Part shown: positions 1 to 6,635 of the stretch, in pieces
How the letters are laid out: each line of letters begins with the position of its first letter
How positions within the stretch are numbered: the first letter of the stretch is position 1
Origin: Corallibacter vietnamensis
Lineage (GTDB): Bacteria; Bacteroidota; Bacteroidia; Flavobacteriales; Flavobacteriaceae
Length of the DNA: 64,000 nt
Direction of reading: 5' to 3'
Assembly: GCF_039537875.1 (NCBI RefSeq)
Contig: NZ_BAABBI010000003.1
Coordinates: 1-64,000 of the forward strand
Position numbers and translations under genes: made by a program
The notes under the pieces: generated by a model
Told to the model about the DNA's origin: nothing
Database searches by the model: none
The model's input: only the letters and a program-made list of their open reading frames with translations

Positions 1-90
1 TGTAATAAGTTACTAAAACAGGCTTTTGCAATAGCAAAATCAGGATTGATATATGATGATGCTTATAAAAGTACTTTAGCGAAAAATTAA
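1..90 (+). CDS. IS110-family transposase, C-terminal end (partial)
   Basis: An open frame runs from the first base of the window to a TAA at 88-90 and encodes 29 residues with the core CNKLLKQAFAIAKSGL. This resembles the extreme C-terminus of IS110/IS1111-type transposases of Bacteroidota (the Transposase_20 end), which carry a similar KLLKQ-A-A motif. Only the tail is visible, so completeness and activity cannot be judged. IS110 elements have no long terminal inverted repeats, and their right end normally lies within a few hundred bases of the stop, so the noncoding DNA just downstream may belong to the element. The family call rests on a short match from memory. Confidence 0.5.
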   Translation, partial: CNKLLKQAFAIAKSGLIYDDAYKSTLAKN

Positions 91-121
91 TAGATTTTTA
101 CTTGTTTTTTACCACAGTACT

Positions 122-137
122 TTGTTACCACCAGTTT
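122..137 (+). repeat. Left arm of inverted repeat flanking the 147-641 gene
   Basis: TTGTTACCACCAGTTT at 122-137 is the reverse complement of 640-655 with one mismatch in 16; the outer 12 bases match perfectly. The two arms closely bracket the single gene between them. Confidence 0.75.
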
Positions 138-146
138 TTATTCTTT

Positions 147-641
147 TCAGAACCAAATTTGTCGGAATAGAAATGGAAAAAGCCCAATTACAATTCCAAT
201 AATAAAATTCAGTTTTTCCGCTTTTAAATTCCATTCAGATTGGTTTATTCGATTCAGATATTCAGTCAGTTTATAAGTTCCGAATCCAATTATTAACCTA
301 ACTGATAATTCCGCTAATAATTCCCAATTAAAGATGTAATCCGAAATTCTTAACGACAAGGCGAATACTAAATTCGTAATTATTCCAATCGCTAATATTT
401 TTATTAAAGTCAACCATTTTTTGTTATTTAAAAAAATCAGAATTCCAGAAAACGAAGTTAGAATTCCAAATATAAATTCCGCTATAATGCTTGAATTCGA
501 ACGCATTACGATAAACAGAACTGTCGTAAAATTATATTTAAAGAAATCCGTTAAACTGTGATAAATTAGTCCGATTCCAAATATTAGGAATATCAGTCCA
601 AAAATCCTGTTAGTATTTTTCCTTTGTAGTTCAGTTTTCAA
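147..641 (-). CDS. Hypothetical multi-pass membrane protein inside an inverted repeat
   Basis: This 164-residue protein has no family I recognise. It shows about five hydrophobic stretches (roughly residues 13-31, 50-70, 77-97, 108-124 and 143-160), so it is probably an inner-membrane protein. Its stop is only 9 bases from the left inverted-repeat arm and its start overlaps the right arm. No other gene in the window is packaged this way. The coding strand is rich in GGAAT/GAATT words, unlike neighbouring genes, which suggests separate ancestry. With a transposase end on one side and a minisatellite on the other, it may be a passenger or cassette-like gene. Function unknown. Confidence 0.6.
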   Translation of the reverse strand: MKTELQRKNTNRIFGLIFLIFGIGLIYHSLTDFFKYNFTTVLFIVMRSNSSIIAEFIFGILTSFSGILIFLNNKKWLTLIKILAIGIITNLVFALSLRISDYIFNWELLAELSVRLIIGFGTYKLTEYLNRINQSEWNLKAEKLNFIIGIVIGLFPFLFRQIWF

Positions 642-655
642 ATTGGTGGTAACAA
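640..655 (-). repeat. Right arm of inverted repeat flanking the 147-641 gene
   Basis: The reverse complement of 640-655 equals 122-137 at 15 of 16 positions. It overlaps the first codon of the minus-strand gene and lies 5 bases from the palindrome at 660-681. Confidence 0.75.
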
Positions 656-659
656 TTGT

Positions 660-681
660 ATAAACACACTAGTGTGTTTAT
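660..681. repeat. Perfect 22-bp palindrome
   Basis: The 20 central bases TAAACACACTAGTGTGTTTA (661-680) equal their own reverse complement, and one further base pair extends the match on each side. There is no loop, so in DNA it could extrude a cruciform or bind a dimeric protein. It lies just upstream of the minus-strand gene at 147-641 and is followed on the plus strand by TTTTTATT, so it could also stop plus-strand transcription. A weaker hairpin, AAATCT-AAC-AGATTT followed by a T run, lies at 703-719. Confidence 0.8.
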
Positions 682-830
682 TTTTATTATATATACACCT
701 ACAAATCTAACAGATTTTTTATAAAACAAAGCCACTTTTTGTCATATAAACATAAATTTACACCTCCGTACCTCACACAAAAACAAACAATTGAAAATAA
801 CATAGTAAAGTAGGAGCGTGCAATCAATCT

Positions 831-865
831 CTCACTACTCACTACTCACTACTCAATACTCATAT
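831..865. repeat. 7-bp tandem repeat
   Basis: The unit CTCACTA occurs three times in tandem, followed by the variant CTCAATA and a partial copy. It directly precedes the 21-bp minisatellite. With the 642-830 spacer this forms a 528-base intergenic region (642-1169) in which I see repeats but no convincing gene. Confidence 0.8.
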
Positions 866-867
866 AC

Positions 868-1077
868 AGTTATCAACCATGTTCTTTCAGTTATTAACCA
901 TGTTCTTTCAGTTATTGACCATGTTCTTTTAGTTATTGACCATGTTCTTTCAGTTATTGACTATGTTCTTTCAGTTATTGACCATGTTCTTTTAGTTATT
1001 GACCATGTTCTTTTAGTTATTGACCATGTTCTTTCAGTTATTGACCATGTTCTTTTAGTTATTGACCATGTTCTTTT
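868..1077. repeat. 21-bp minisatellite, ten copies
   Basis: Ten uninterrupted copies of a 21-bp unit begin at 868, 889, 910, 931, 952, 973, 994, 1015, 1036 and 1057. Each has the core GACCATGTTCTTT; most units start AGTTATTGACC and end in C or T. Variation is limited to the first two copies (CAACC and TAACC), one GACTA variant and the C/T at the unit end, which points to recent expansion by slippage or recombination. Because 21 is a multiple of three, an open frame runs through it on the plus strand, but I do not regard that as a gene. Copy number is likely to differ between strains. Confidence 0.92.
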
Positions 1078-1169
1078 AGTGATTAAATATCACCAATCGC
1101 CAACTGGTAAGTTTCATTCCTACACAGCCATTTCGGCATATTATATACCAAACCAAAAGCACAAAAACA

Positions 1170-2075
1170 CTATTGCGGCATCTTATTCCTAAAAATCTCT
1201 TGTAGTAAACCAATCTCTTTTTTGTATTGAGACTTTGCTTGCACGGCAAAATATAAGATGTTTTCAGTATTTGCATTACCATCCCATACATGCAACACGT
1301 GTTGCTTGGCAATATCTGTTTGGCATAAAAAATCAGGAACCACAGCAAGCCCTTCATCATCAGCCAAACACCTTATAATAGAAGTAATGCTAGGCAAAAT
1401 ATAATTAGGTTTAAACGAAGGCTTTTTTTGAAAGTTTTCAAACCAAAAACGCCTAAAATGCTCCATCTCATTTGATGCGCTATACCAGTGGTTATCTAGT
1501 AGTACCGCTTCCAGTTCCTTTAGGTCGTTTTTAGCAATATACTCCTGTATCTTGCTCACATTGGTTTTTTTGCCCGCAATAAGAATAATTTTCTCTTTTG
1601 AAAACGGTATATACCTAACACTTTGCTTTTTATCATGTTGCTTATTTGGAGTAATAACAAGGTCTAATATACCATTATCCAAATCTTTAATTAAATCTGT
1701 ATGTGCTCCAAATCTGGCTTCCAAATCAAAATTTAGCCTTGGTATTTCAGGTTCTATAATCAACTGAAACATTTCAGAACACATCCCAATGTTTATAGAA
1801 GCTTTTTTTTCTTGTGTGGTTTTTTTAAAATGCTGTTCAGCTTTCTCTAGCTTTATCAATCCATCAATAATATAAGCATACAACAACTTACCATCTTCAG
1901 TAGGTATCATTCTTCTTGAGGTACGCTCAAACAAGGTTTTACCCACATAAGCCTCTAGGGCGTTTAAGTGCAAACTTACACCTGGTTGCGAGGCGTACAA
2001 CGCTACAGATGCCTTGGTTAGCGTGCCGTTTTCATATATTGCTTTAAAAGTTCTATACCATTCTAAATTTACCAT
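1170..2075 (-). CDS. LysR-family transcriptional regulator
   Basis: A 301-residue LysR-type regulator. Residues 1-65 form the winged helix-turn-helix (WYRTFKAIYENGTLTKAS, then SQPGVSLHLNALE as recognition segment); residues about 90-295 are the periplasmic-binding-protein-like effector domain. I chose the ATG at 2075 because family members start right before the NLEWYRTF segment and because a -7 box at 2095-2102 leaves almost no leader for the alternative ATG at 2084. It is transcribed away from the mdaB-like reductase at 2173, the usual LysR arrangement, so it probably controls that gene and itself through the dyad in the shared spacer. The inducer is unknown; quinones or other redox stress would fit the target. 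Confidence 0.88.
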   Translation of the reverse strand: MVNLEWYRTFKAIYENGTLTKASVALYASQPGVSLHLNALEAYVGKTLFERTSRRMIPTEDGKLLYAYIIDGLIKLEKAEQHFKKTTQEKKASINIGMCSEMFQLIIEPEIPRLNFDLEARFGAHTDLIKDLDNGILDLVITPNKQHDKKQSVRYIPFSKEKIILIAGKKTNVSKIQEYIAKNDLKELEAVLLDNHWYSASNEMEHFRRFWFENFQKKPSFKPNYILPSITSIIRCLADDEGLAVVPDFLCQTDIAKQHVLHVWDGNANTENILYFAVQAKSQYKKEIGLLQEIFRNKMPQ

Positions 2076-2094
2076 ACCTATCAATATTATGATA

Positions 2095-2102
2095 CAAAGG
2101 TA
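2095..2102 (-). promoter_or_regulatory. -7 promoter element of the LysR gene
   Basis: Read on the minus strand this is TACCTTTG, matching the Bacteroidota sigma factor -7 consensus TAnnTTTG. It lies 20 bases upstream of the chosen start at 2075. Confidence 0.5.
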
Positions 2103-2107
2103 TGATT

Positions 2108-2127
2108 TGTATTATTTTTACAATACA
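2108..2127. promoter_or_regulatory. Candidate LysR operator dyad
   Basis: TGTATT (2108-2113) and AATACA (2122-2127) form a perfect inverted repeat with an 8-base AT-rich spacer. This is the size and T-n-A shape of LysR recognition boxes. It sits midway between the two divergent -7 boxes, in position to repress the regulator and activate mdaB. Confidence 0.5.
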
Positions 2128-2138
2128 TATTACTAGGG

Positions 2139-2146
2139 TATTTTTG
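2139..2146 (+). promoter_or_regulatory. -7 promoter element of the mdaB-like gene
   Basis: TATTTTTG matches TAnnTTTG and lies 26 bases before the ATG at 2173. No -33 TTG is seen at the expected spacing, which fits an activator-dependent promoter. Confidence 0.5.
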
Positions 2147-2172
2147 CAGCAATAATTTAAACCCGATGTAAA

Positions 2173-2769
2173 ATGAAAAACATATTTATAATAAACGGTA
2201 GCCATCCATTTGCCCATTCTGGTGGCGCATTCAATAAAACACTTTTCAACAGTACAATAGCTTACTTTAACACACTAAAAGATTTTCAAGTAAAAGCAAC
2301 CTATGTTGGCGAACATTATGATGTAAAAGAAGAAGTAGAAAAGTTTAAATGGGCAGATATCATTATATATCATACACCTATATGGTGGTTTCAAATACCT
2401 TTCGGATTCAAAAAATATATAGACGAAGTCTTTACTGAAGGCCATCAAAACGGTATTTATAAAAGTGATGGTAGAAGTAGATTAAACCCTGAAATAAACT
2501 ACGGTACAGGTGGTTTAATGCACGATAAAAAGTATATTTTAACAACCAGCTGGAACGCTCCAAAAACAGCCTTTACACTAAAGGATGAATTTTTTGATCA
2601 AAAAAGTGTAGATGATGGCGTGATGTTTGGCTTTCATAAAATGAATGCCTTTACAGGAATGACATTATTAGCATCTCACCATTTTCATGATATGGAAAAA
2701 AATGCCGATGTGCCTTATGAACTTAAGCAATACCAAGCCTTTTTAGATAGAGTAGTAGCTAGCATGTAA
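2173..2769 (+). CDS. mdaB: MdaB-like NAD(P)H:quinone oxidoreductase
   Basis: A 198-residue cytoplasmic flavoprotein of the flavodoxin-fold NAD(P)H dehydrogenase (quinone) family, close in length and sequence to MdaB (modulator of drug activity B). The N-terminal NGSHPFAHSGGAFN segment is the FAD/FMN phosphate loop, HTPIWWFQIPFGFKKYIDEVF is the family core (about residues 67-88), and the GGLMHDKKY and TTSWNAP segments follow. Such enzymes reduce quinones by two electrons using NADPH, protecting against redox cycling. The divergent LysR regulator supports an inducible stress role. Assignment to the MdaB branch rather than another Kef-ancillary-type reductase is likely but not certain. Confidence 0.82.
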   Translation: MKNIFIINGSHPFAHSGGAFNKTLFNSTIAYFNTLKDFQVKATYVGEHYDVKEEVEKFKWADIIIYHTPIWWFQIPFGFKKYIDEVFTEGHQNGIYKSDGRSRLNPEINYGTGGLMHDKKYILTTSWNAPKTAFTLKDEFFDQKSVDDGVMFGFHKMNAFTGMTLLASHHFHDMEKNADVPYELKQYQAFLDRVVASM

Positions 2770-2797
2770 GTTGTATACCTACTAAAAACACGATAAT

Positions 2798-2835
2798 AAA
2801 AAAAACCTCAAACATACAGTTTGAGGTTTTTTTTT
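2798..2835. terminator. Bidirectional terminator
   Basis: A hairpin with arms AAAAACCTCAAAC and GTTTGAGGTTTTT around a 5-base loop has T runs on both strands. It lies between the convergent reductase and ferredoxin genes and should serve both. Confidence 0.9.
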
Positions 2836-2859
2836 ATTTATAAAAATAGATGCAGCCCC

Positions 2860-3213
2860 TTAATCTTCAGGATGCATAAAACGTTGCTTACCTAAAAGCT
2901 CTTCGTCGGTTTCTACATGATCATCATCAGGAACACAACAATCTACAGGGCATACAGCCGCACATTGTGGTTCTTCATGAAATCCTTTACACTCGGTACA
3001 TTTATCTGGTACAATATAGTATATCTCGTCACTTAAAGGCTCTTGAGCTTCATCTGCATCCACAGCATTTCCGTTAGGAAGCACAATACTACCGTTTAGG
3101 CTCGTGCCATCATTGTATCTCCAGTCGTCTGCACCTTCATAAATAGCAGTGTTTGGGCATTCAGGCTCACAAGCACCACAGTTTATACATTCATCTGTTA
3201 TTATAATTGCCAT
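2860..3213 (-). CDS. 2[4Fe-4S] ferredoxin with insert
   Basis: A 117-residue ferredoxin. The first cluster motif is C9-x2-C12-x2-C15-x3-C19-P. The second is C72-x2-C75-x8-C84-x3-C88-P, followed by Cys92 and Cys93. The longer spacing in the second motif and the roughly 45-residue acidic insert between motifs are typical of the Alvin/YfhL-type ferredoxins found throughout Bacteroidota. It carries electrons in the cytoplasm; its partner is not evident. It is transcribed divergently from the acyl-CoA reductase, and the ferredoxin/acyl-CoA reductase/serC/serA order is widely kept in Flavobacteriaceae, suggesting a functional link rather than chance. Confidence 0.92.
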   Translation of the reverse strand: MAIIITDECINCGACEPECPNTAIYEGADDWRYNDGTSLNGSIVLPNGNAVDADEAQEPLSDEIYYIVPDKCTECKGFHEEPQCAAVCPVDCCVPDDDHVETDEELLGKQRFMHPED

Positions 3214-3245
3214 AGCATTTTTTCTATTTCAGAGTTTTATTTTTC

Positions 3246-3253
3246 TAACTTTG
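3246..3253 (+). promoter_or_regulatory. -7 promoter element of the acyl-CoA reductase
   Basis: TAACTTTG matches TAnnTTTG. It lies 40 bases upstream of the ATG at 3293 and downstream of any alternative start inside the ferredoxin gene, so it supports the 3293 start. Confidence 0.6.
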
Positions 3254-3292
3254 TACAAAAATAAAGCCAAAACCATTCATAACCAAATTAGA

Positions 3293-4351
3293 ATGAACTT
3301 ACCGCAAAGAATTGATGCTTTTGTAAAATTAGGAACCTTTTTAAGTCAGTTTTCAGTCACACCTTTTGAAAAAAAGCAAGACATACTTCATAACGATTTG
3401 TTTTTTGATGGGTTTAAGCACCAAATAAAATTAGCCGAAGAACACAATGGTTGGTTCACACAAGAGAATATAGTGTATGCTTTAAGTGGTTGGTCTAATT
3501 TATTGACAGATAGTAATATTAACCAATGGTTAGATAATTATAACTTTAAGGATGTTTCTCAAAAAAATGTTGCCATTATTATGGCAGGAAACATTCCGCT
3601 AGTTGGGTTTCACGACTTTATTTCGGTATTACTTTCAGGGCATAATGTTGTGGTTAAACAATCATCAAACGACAAGCAATTATTACCGTTTTTAGCCAAA
3701 TATCTAGAATACGTTGCGCCAGAATTTAAAGGACGTATCACATTTACCGAAGAAAAACTATCAAACTTTGATGCGGTAATAGCAACCGGAAGCGATAATA
3801 CCGCCCGCTATTTTGAATATTATTTCAAAGGAAAACCAGCTGTTATCAGAAAAAACAGAAACTCCGTAGCCATACTTACAGGCAATGAAACAGAAGACGA
3901 CCTAAAAAACCTTTCAGAAGATATTTTTAGATATTATGGTTTAGGCTGTAGAAATGTTTCTAAACTTTTTGTACCTGAAAACTATAACTTTGATAGCTTT
4001 TTTAAAGCTATGTACCACTGGCATCCTATAATAGACAAGGCAAAATATGCCAATAACTATGATTATAACAAAGCCGTTTATTTAATGAGCGAGTTTAATA
4101 TGCTAGAAAACGGTTTTTTAATGCTAAAAGAAGACGAAAGTTATGCATCTCCTATAGCTACTATTTTTTATGAGCAATACAGTAGTCTAGAAACCCTAAA
4201 CAAAAAACTTAAAACAGACACTAATAAAATACAGTGTGTTGTTTCAAAAGGTCTTAATGCAAACGATATCGCTTTTGGTCAAACACAAAACCCACAACTT
4301 TGGGACTATGCTGATTCGGTAGATATCATTGCCTTTTTGTTAAAAATATAG
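3293..4351 (+). CDS. LuxC-like acyl-CoA reductase
   Basis: A 352-residue protein of the LuxC/acyl-CoA reductase family (PF05893). Family enzymes reduce fatty acyl groups to aldehydes with NADPH through a thioester on a conserved cysteine; here that residue is Cys219 in YYGLGCRNVSKLF. The KQSSNDKQLLPF and ATGSDNTARYFEYYF segments belong to the nucleotide-binding part. An in-frame extension to 3149 would run back into the ferredoxin gene and past the promoter, so I use 3293. There is no lux operon here. The gene sits ahead of serC and serA, a conserved flavobacterial order whose meaning is unclear. The natural substrate is unknown, and serine-linked metabolism is only a guess. Confidence 0.85.
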   Translation: MNLPQRIDAFVKLGTFLSQFSVTPFEKKQDILHNDLFFDGFKHQIKLAEEHNGWFTQENIVYALSGWSNLLTDSNINQWLDNYNFKDVSQKNVAIIMAGNIPLVGFHDFISVLLSGHNVVVKQSSNDKQLLPFLAKYLEYVAPEFKGRITFTEEKLSNFDAVIATGSDNTARYFEYYFKGKPAVIRKNRNSVAILTGNETEDDLKNLSEDIFRYYGLGCRNVSKLFVPENYNFDSFFKAMYHWHPIIDKAKYANNYDYNKAVYLMSEFNMLENGFLMLKEDESYASPIATIFYEQYSSLETLNKKLKTDTNKIQCVVSKGLNANDIAFGQTQNPQLWDYADSVDIIAFLLKI

Positions 4352-4366
4352 TTGATAAATTATCAA
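4352..4366. promoter_or_regulatory. 15-bp palindrome in the luxC-like/serC spacer
   Basis: TTGATAA-A-TTATCAA is a perfect inverted repeat immediately after the reductase stop codon. A second small dyad, ACCA-TTT-TGGT, lies at 4430-4440. Either could be a repressor site for serC; neither resembles a riboswitch I know. Confidence 0.35.
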
Positions 4367-4471
4367 TAATTTAACGGGTTTTTTATTAGAAATTAGGACC
4401 TTTGTTACTGTTAAATTGAATTCGCCATAACCATTTTGGTGATAATCTCTGATAAATATTTATATAATAAA

Positions 4472-5533
4472 ATGAAACGACATAACTTTAGTGCAGGACC
4501 TTGCATTTTACCTCAAGAAGTGCTTCAAAAAGCATCAGAAGCCATATTAGATTTTGACAACGGCTTATCACTTATAGAGATTTCCCATAGAAGCAAACCA
4601 TTTGTTGATGTTATGGAAAAAGCACGTGCTTTAGCTCTAGAGCTTTTAGGACTTGAAGGCAAAGGTTATAAAGCCTTATTTTTACAAGGTGGTGCTAGCA
4701 CACAGTTTTTAATGGTTGCTTTAAACCTATTAGAAAAAAGAGCAGGATACCTAAACACAGGTACTTGGGCAGCAAAAGCAATTAAAGAAGCTCAAATTTA
4801 TGATGATATTTACGAAGTAGCTTCTTCAAAAGATGCTAACTACAATTACATTCCTAAAGGATACGATATCCCAGAAGATTACGATTATTTTCACTGTACA
4901 TCAAACAATACCATATTTGGTACGCAAATGAAAGAATTTCCAAACTCGCCAATCCCTATGGTTTGCGATATGAGTAGCGATATTTTTTCACGCCAGTTAG
5001 ATTTTTCAAAGTTTGATTTAATCTATGCTGGAGCTCAAAAGAATATGGGACCTGCCGGAACAACACTAGTTGTTGTAAAAGAAGATATTTTAGGAAAAGT
5101 ATCTCGTAAAATCCCTTCTATGATGGATTATAAAGTGCATATTGATAAAAGTAGCATGTTTAATACACCACCAGTTTTTGCTGTTTACACAAGTATGTTA
5201 ACACTTGAATGGCTTAAAAACCTTGGCGGGATAGAAGCTATTGAAAAAGAAAATGACAAAAAAGCACAACTAATCTATTCTGAAATAGACTTAAACCCAC
5301 TTTTTAAAGGCTTTGCTACAAAAAGTGACCGTTCTCACATGAATGCTACCTTCAATATTGTCAATGAAAACTTAAAAGAAACATTTGATACTATGGTAAA
5401 AGAAGCAGGAATAAATGGCCTTAACGGTCATAGAAGTGTAGGAGGTTATAGAGCGTCTATGTACAACGCAATGTCACTAGATAGCGTAGGTGTTTTAGTT
5501 GATGTAATGAGTGAATTAGAAAGAAAAGCCTAA
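4472..5533 (+). CDS. serC: Phosphoserine aminotransferase
   Basis: This 353-residue PLP enzyme converts 3-phosphohydroxypyruvate and glutamate to phosphoserine (serine pathway) and the matching 3-hydroxy-4-phosphobutanoate derivative (pyridoxal phosphate pathway). It opens with HNFSAGPCILP, has the family segment LFLQGGASTQF, and the PLP-binding lysine is Lys190 in YAGAQKNMGPAG. The C-terminal HRSVGGYRASMYNA segment, which binds the substrate phosphate, is intact. The upstream in-frame ATG at 4436 adds 12 residues with no family match, so 4472 is preferred. A serA-like dehydrogenase follows after 45 bases, completing a serine operon. Confidence 0.96.
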   Translation: MKRHNFSAGPCILPQEVLQKASEAILDFDNGLSLIEISHRSKPFVDVMEKARALALELLGLEGKGYKALFLQGGASTQFLMVALNLLEKRAGYLNTGTWAAKAIKEAQIYDDIYEVASSKDANYNYIPKGYDIPEDYDYFHCTSNNTIFGTQMKEFPNSPIPMVCDMSSDIFSRQLDFSKFDLIYAGAQKNMGPAGTTLVVVKEDILGKVSRKIPSMMDYKVHIDKSSMFNTPPVFAVYTSMLTLEWLKNLGGIEAIEKENDKKAQLIYSEIDLNPLFKGFATKSDRSHMNATFNIVNENLKETFDTMVKEAGINGLNGHRSVGGYRASMYNAMSLDSVGVLVDVMSELERKA

Positions 5534-5578
5534 AAGATAACGTTTAATAAAAAATAGCTGTTAAAGCAGTAAACAATT

Positions 5579-6541
5579 ATGAAAGTATTAGCAAACGACG
5601 GAATTTCAAATAGCGGAATTGAAGCTTTAGAGCAAGGAGGTTTTGAAGTAAGTACAACAACAGTTGCTCAAGAACAACTCATAAACTATATAAATGATAA
5701 CGCTATTGATGTATTATTAGTAAGAAGTGCTACAAAAGTACGCAAAGACCTTATTGATGCATGTCCAGACCTTAAAGTTATAGGTCGTGGTGGCGTTGGT
5801 ATGGATAATATAGATGTAGAATATGCACGTGGAAAAGGTATTCATGTAATAAATACACCTGCGGCATCATCACATTCCGTTGCAGAATTAGTATTTGCTC
5901 ACCTGTTTGGTGGCGTACGTTTTCTTCATGACTCAAACCGTAACATGCCATTAGATGGTGATACACAATTTAAATCCTTAAAAAAGAACTATGCAAACGG
6001 TATGGAGCTTAAAGGAAAAACATTAGGAATTATAGGGTTTGGTCGTATAGGTCGTGAAGTAGCAAAAATAGCATTAGGAGTAGGAATGCGCGTTGTAGCT
6101 AGTGATAAATTTGTAGGTAAAGCTGATATTAAAGTTGAGTTTTACAATGGTCAGTTTATAAATGTAGAAATTGAAACAGAACCTATGAAAGATGTTTTAA
6201 GACATGCTGATTTTATCTCGCTACATGTACCAGCACAAGACGGTTATATCATTTCTGATAAAGAATTTGAAATAATGAAAGATGGTGTTGGTATTATTAA
6301 TGCTGCGCGAGGTGGCGTTATAGATGAAGTAGCCTTAATAAAAGCTATAGAATCAGGCAAAGTAGCATTTGCAGGGTTAGATACATTTGAAGAAGAACCT
6401 ACACCAGCTATTCAGGTATTAATGAACGGTAAAATTTCATTAACACCACACATTGGTGCTGCTACAAACGAAGCACAAGATAGAATAGGTCTAGAATTAG
6501 CATCGCAGATAATCAGTCTTTTAAAGACTCAAGAAGCTTAA
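5579..6541 (+). CDS. serA: D-3-phosphoglycerate dehydrogenase (short form)
   Basis: A 320-residue D-2-hydroxyacid dehydrogenase, probably oxidising 3-phosphoglycerate to 3-phosphohydroxypyruvate, the step before SerC. The Rossmann motif is LGIIGFGRIGREVA (about residues 149-162). The catalytic Arg, Glu and His lie in NAARGGVIDE, DTFEEEP and LTPHIGAATNEA. Length matches the short form lacking C-terminal ACT/regulatory domains, so allosteric inhibition by serine is not expected from this chain. An acidic insert (YNGQFINVEIETEPM) within the NAD domain is common in Bacteroidota versions. Position directly after serC supports the substrate choice over other hydroxyacids. Confidence 0.9.
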   Translation: MKVLANDGISNSGIEALEQGGFEVSTTTVAQEQLINYINDNAIDVLLVRSATKVRKDLIDACPDLKVIGRGGVGMDNIDVEYARGKGIHVINTPAASSHSVAELVFAHLFGGVRFLHDSNRNMPLDGDTQFKSLKKNYANGMELKGKTLGIIGFGRIGREVAKIALGVGMRVVASDKFVGKADIKVEFYNGQFINVEIETEPMKDVLRHADFISLHVPAQDGYIISDKEFEIMKDGVGIINAARGGVIDEVALIKAIESGKVAFAGLDTFEEEPTPAIQVLMNGKISLTPHIGAATNEAQDRIGLELASQIISLLKTQEA

Positions 6542-6564
6542 TTAAGCTAACAAAAAAATAACCT

Positions 6565-6603
6565 AAAAGCTTGTAAATATTTAATATTTATAAGCTTTTT
6601 TTT
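6565..6603 (+). terminator. Terminator after the ser operon
   Basis: Arms starting AAAAGCTTGTAAATATT and ending AATATTTATAAGCTTTT pair at all but one position (a G-T pair) and are followed by an eight-T run. It separates serA from the DUF937 gene. Confidence 0.75.
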
Positions 6604-6635
6604 GTAAATTAACATTCAATTTAAAAACAAGAGTA

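Noticed and set aside
122..681. Integron attC site
   Set aside because: No GTTRRRY/RYYYAAC core boxes with the bulged-stem pattern; the palindrome is perfect, unlike attC.
868..1077. CRISPR array
   Set aside because: Units are head-to-tail with no unique spacers and no cas genes occur in the window.
818..1192. Plus-strand open frame of 124 codons through the minisatellite
   Set aside because: It is created by a repeat length divisible by three, its product is a monotonous VIDHVLL string, and it runs into the end of the LysR gene on the other strand.
3149..3292. Longer N-terminus for the acyl-CoA reductase
   Set aside because: It overlaps the ferredoxin gene and lies upstream of the -7 box; the extension has no family similarity.
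4436..4471. Longer serC start
   Set aside because: The additional 12 residues are not seen in the family, whose conserved sequence begins at HNFSAGP right after the chosen Met.
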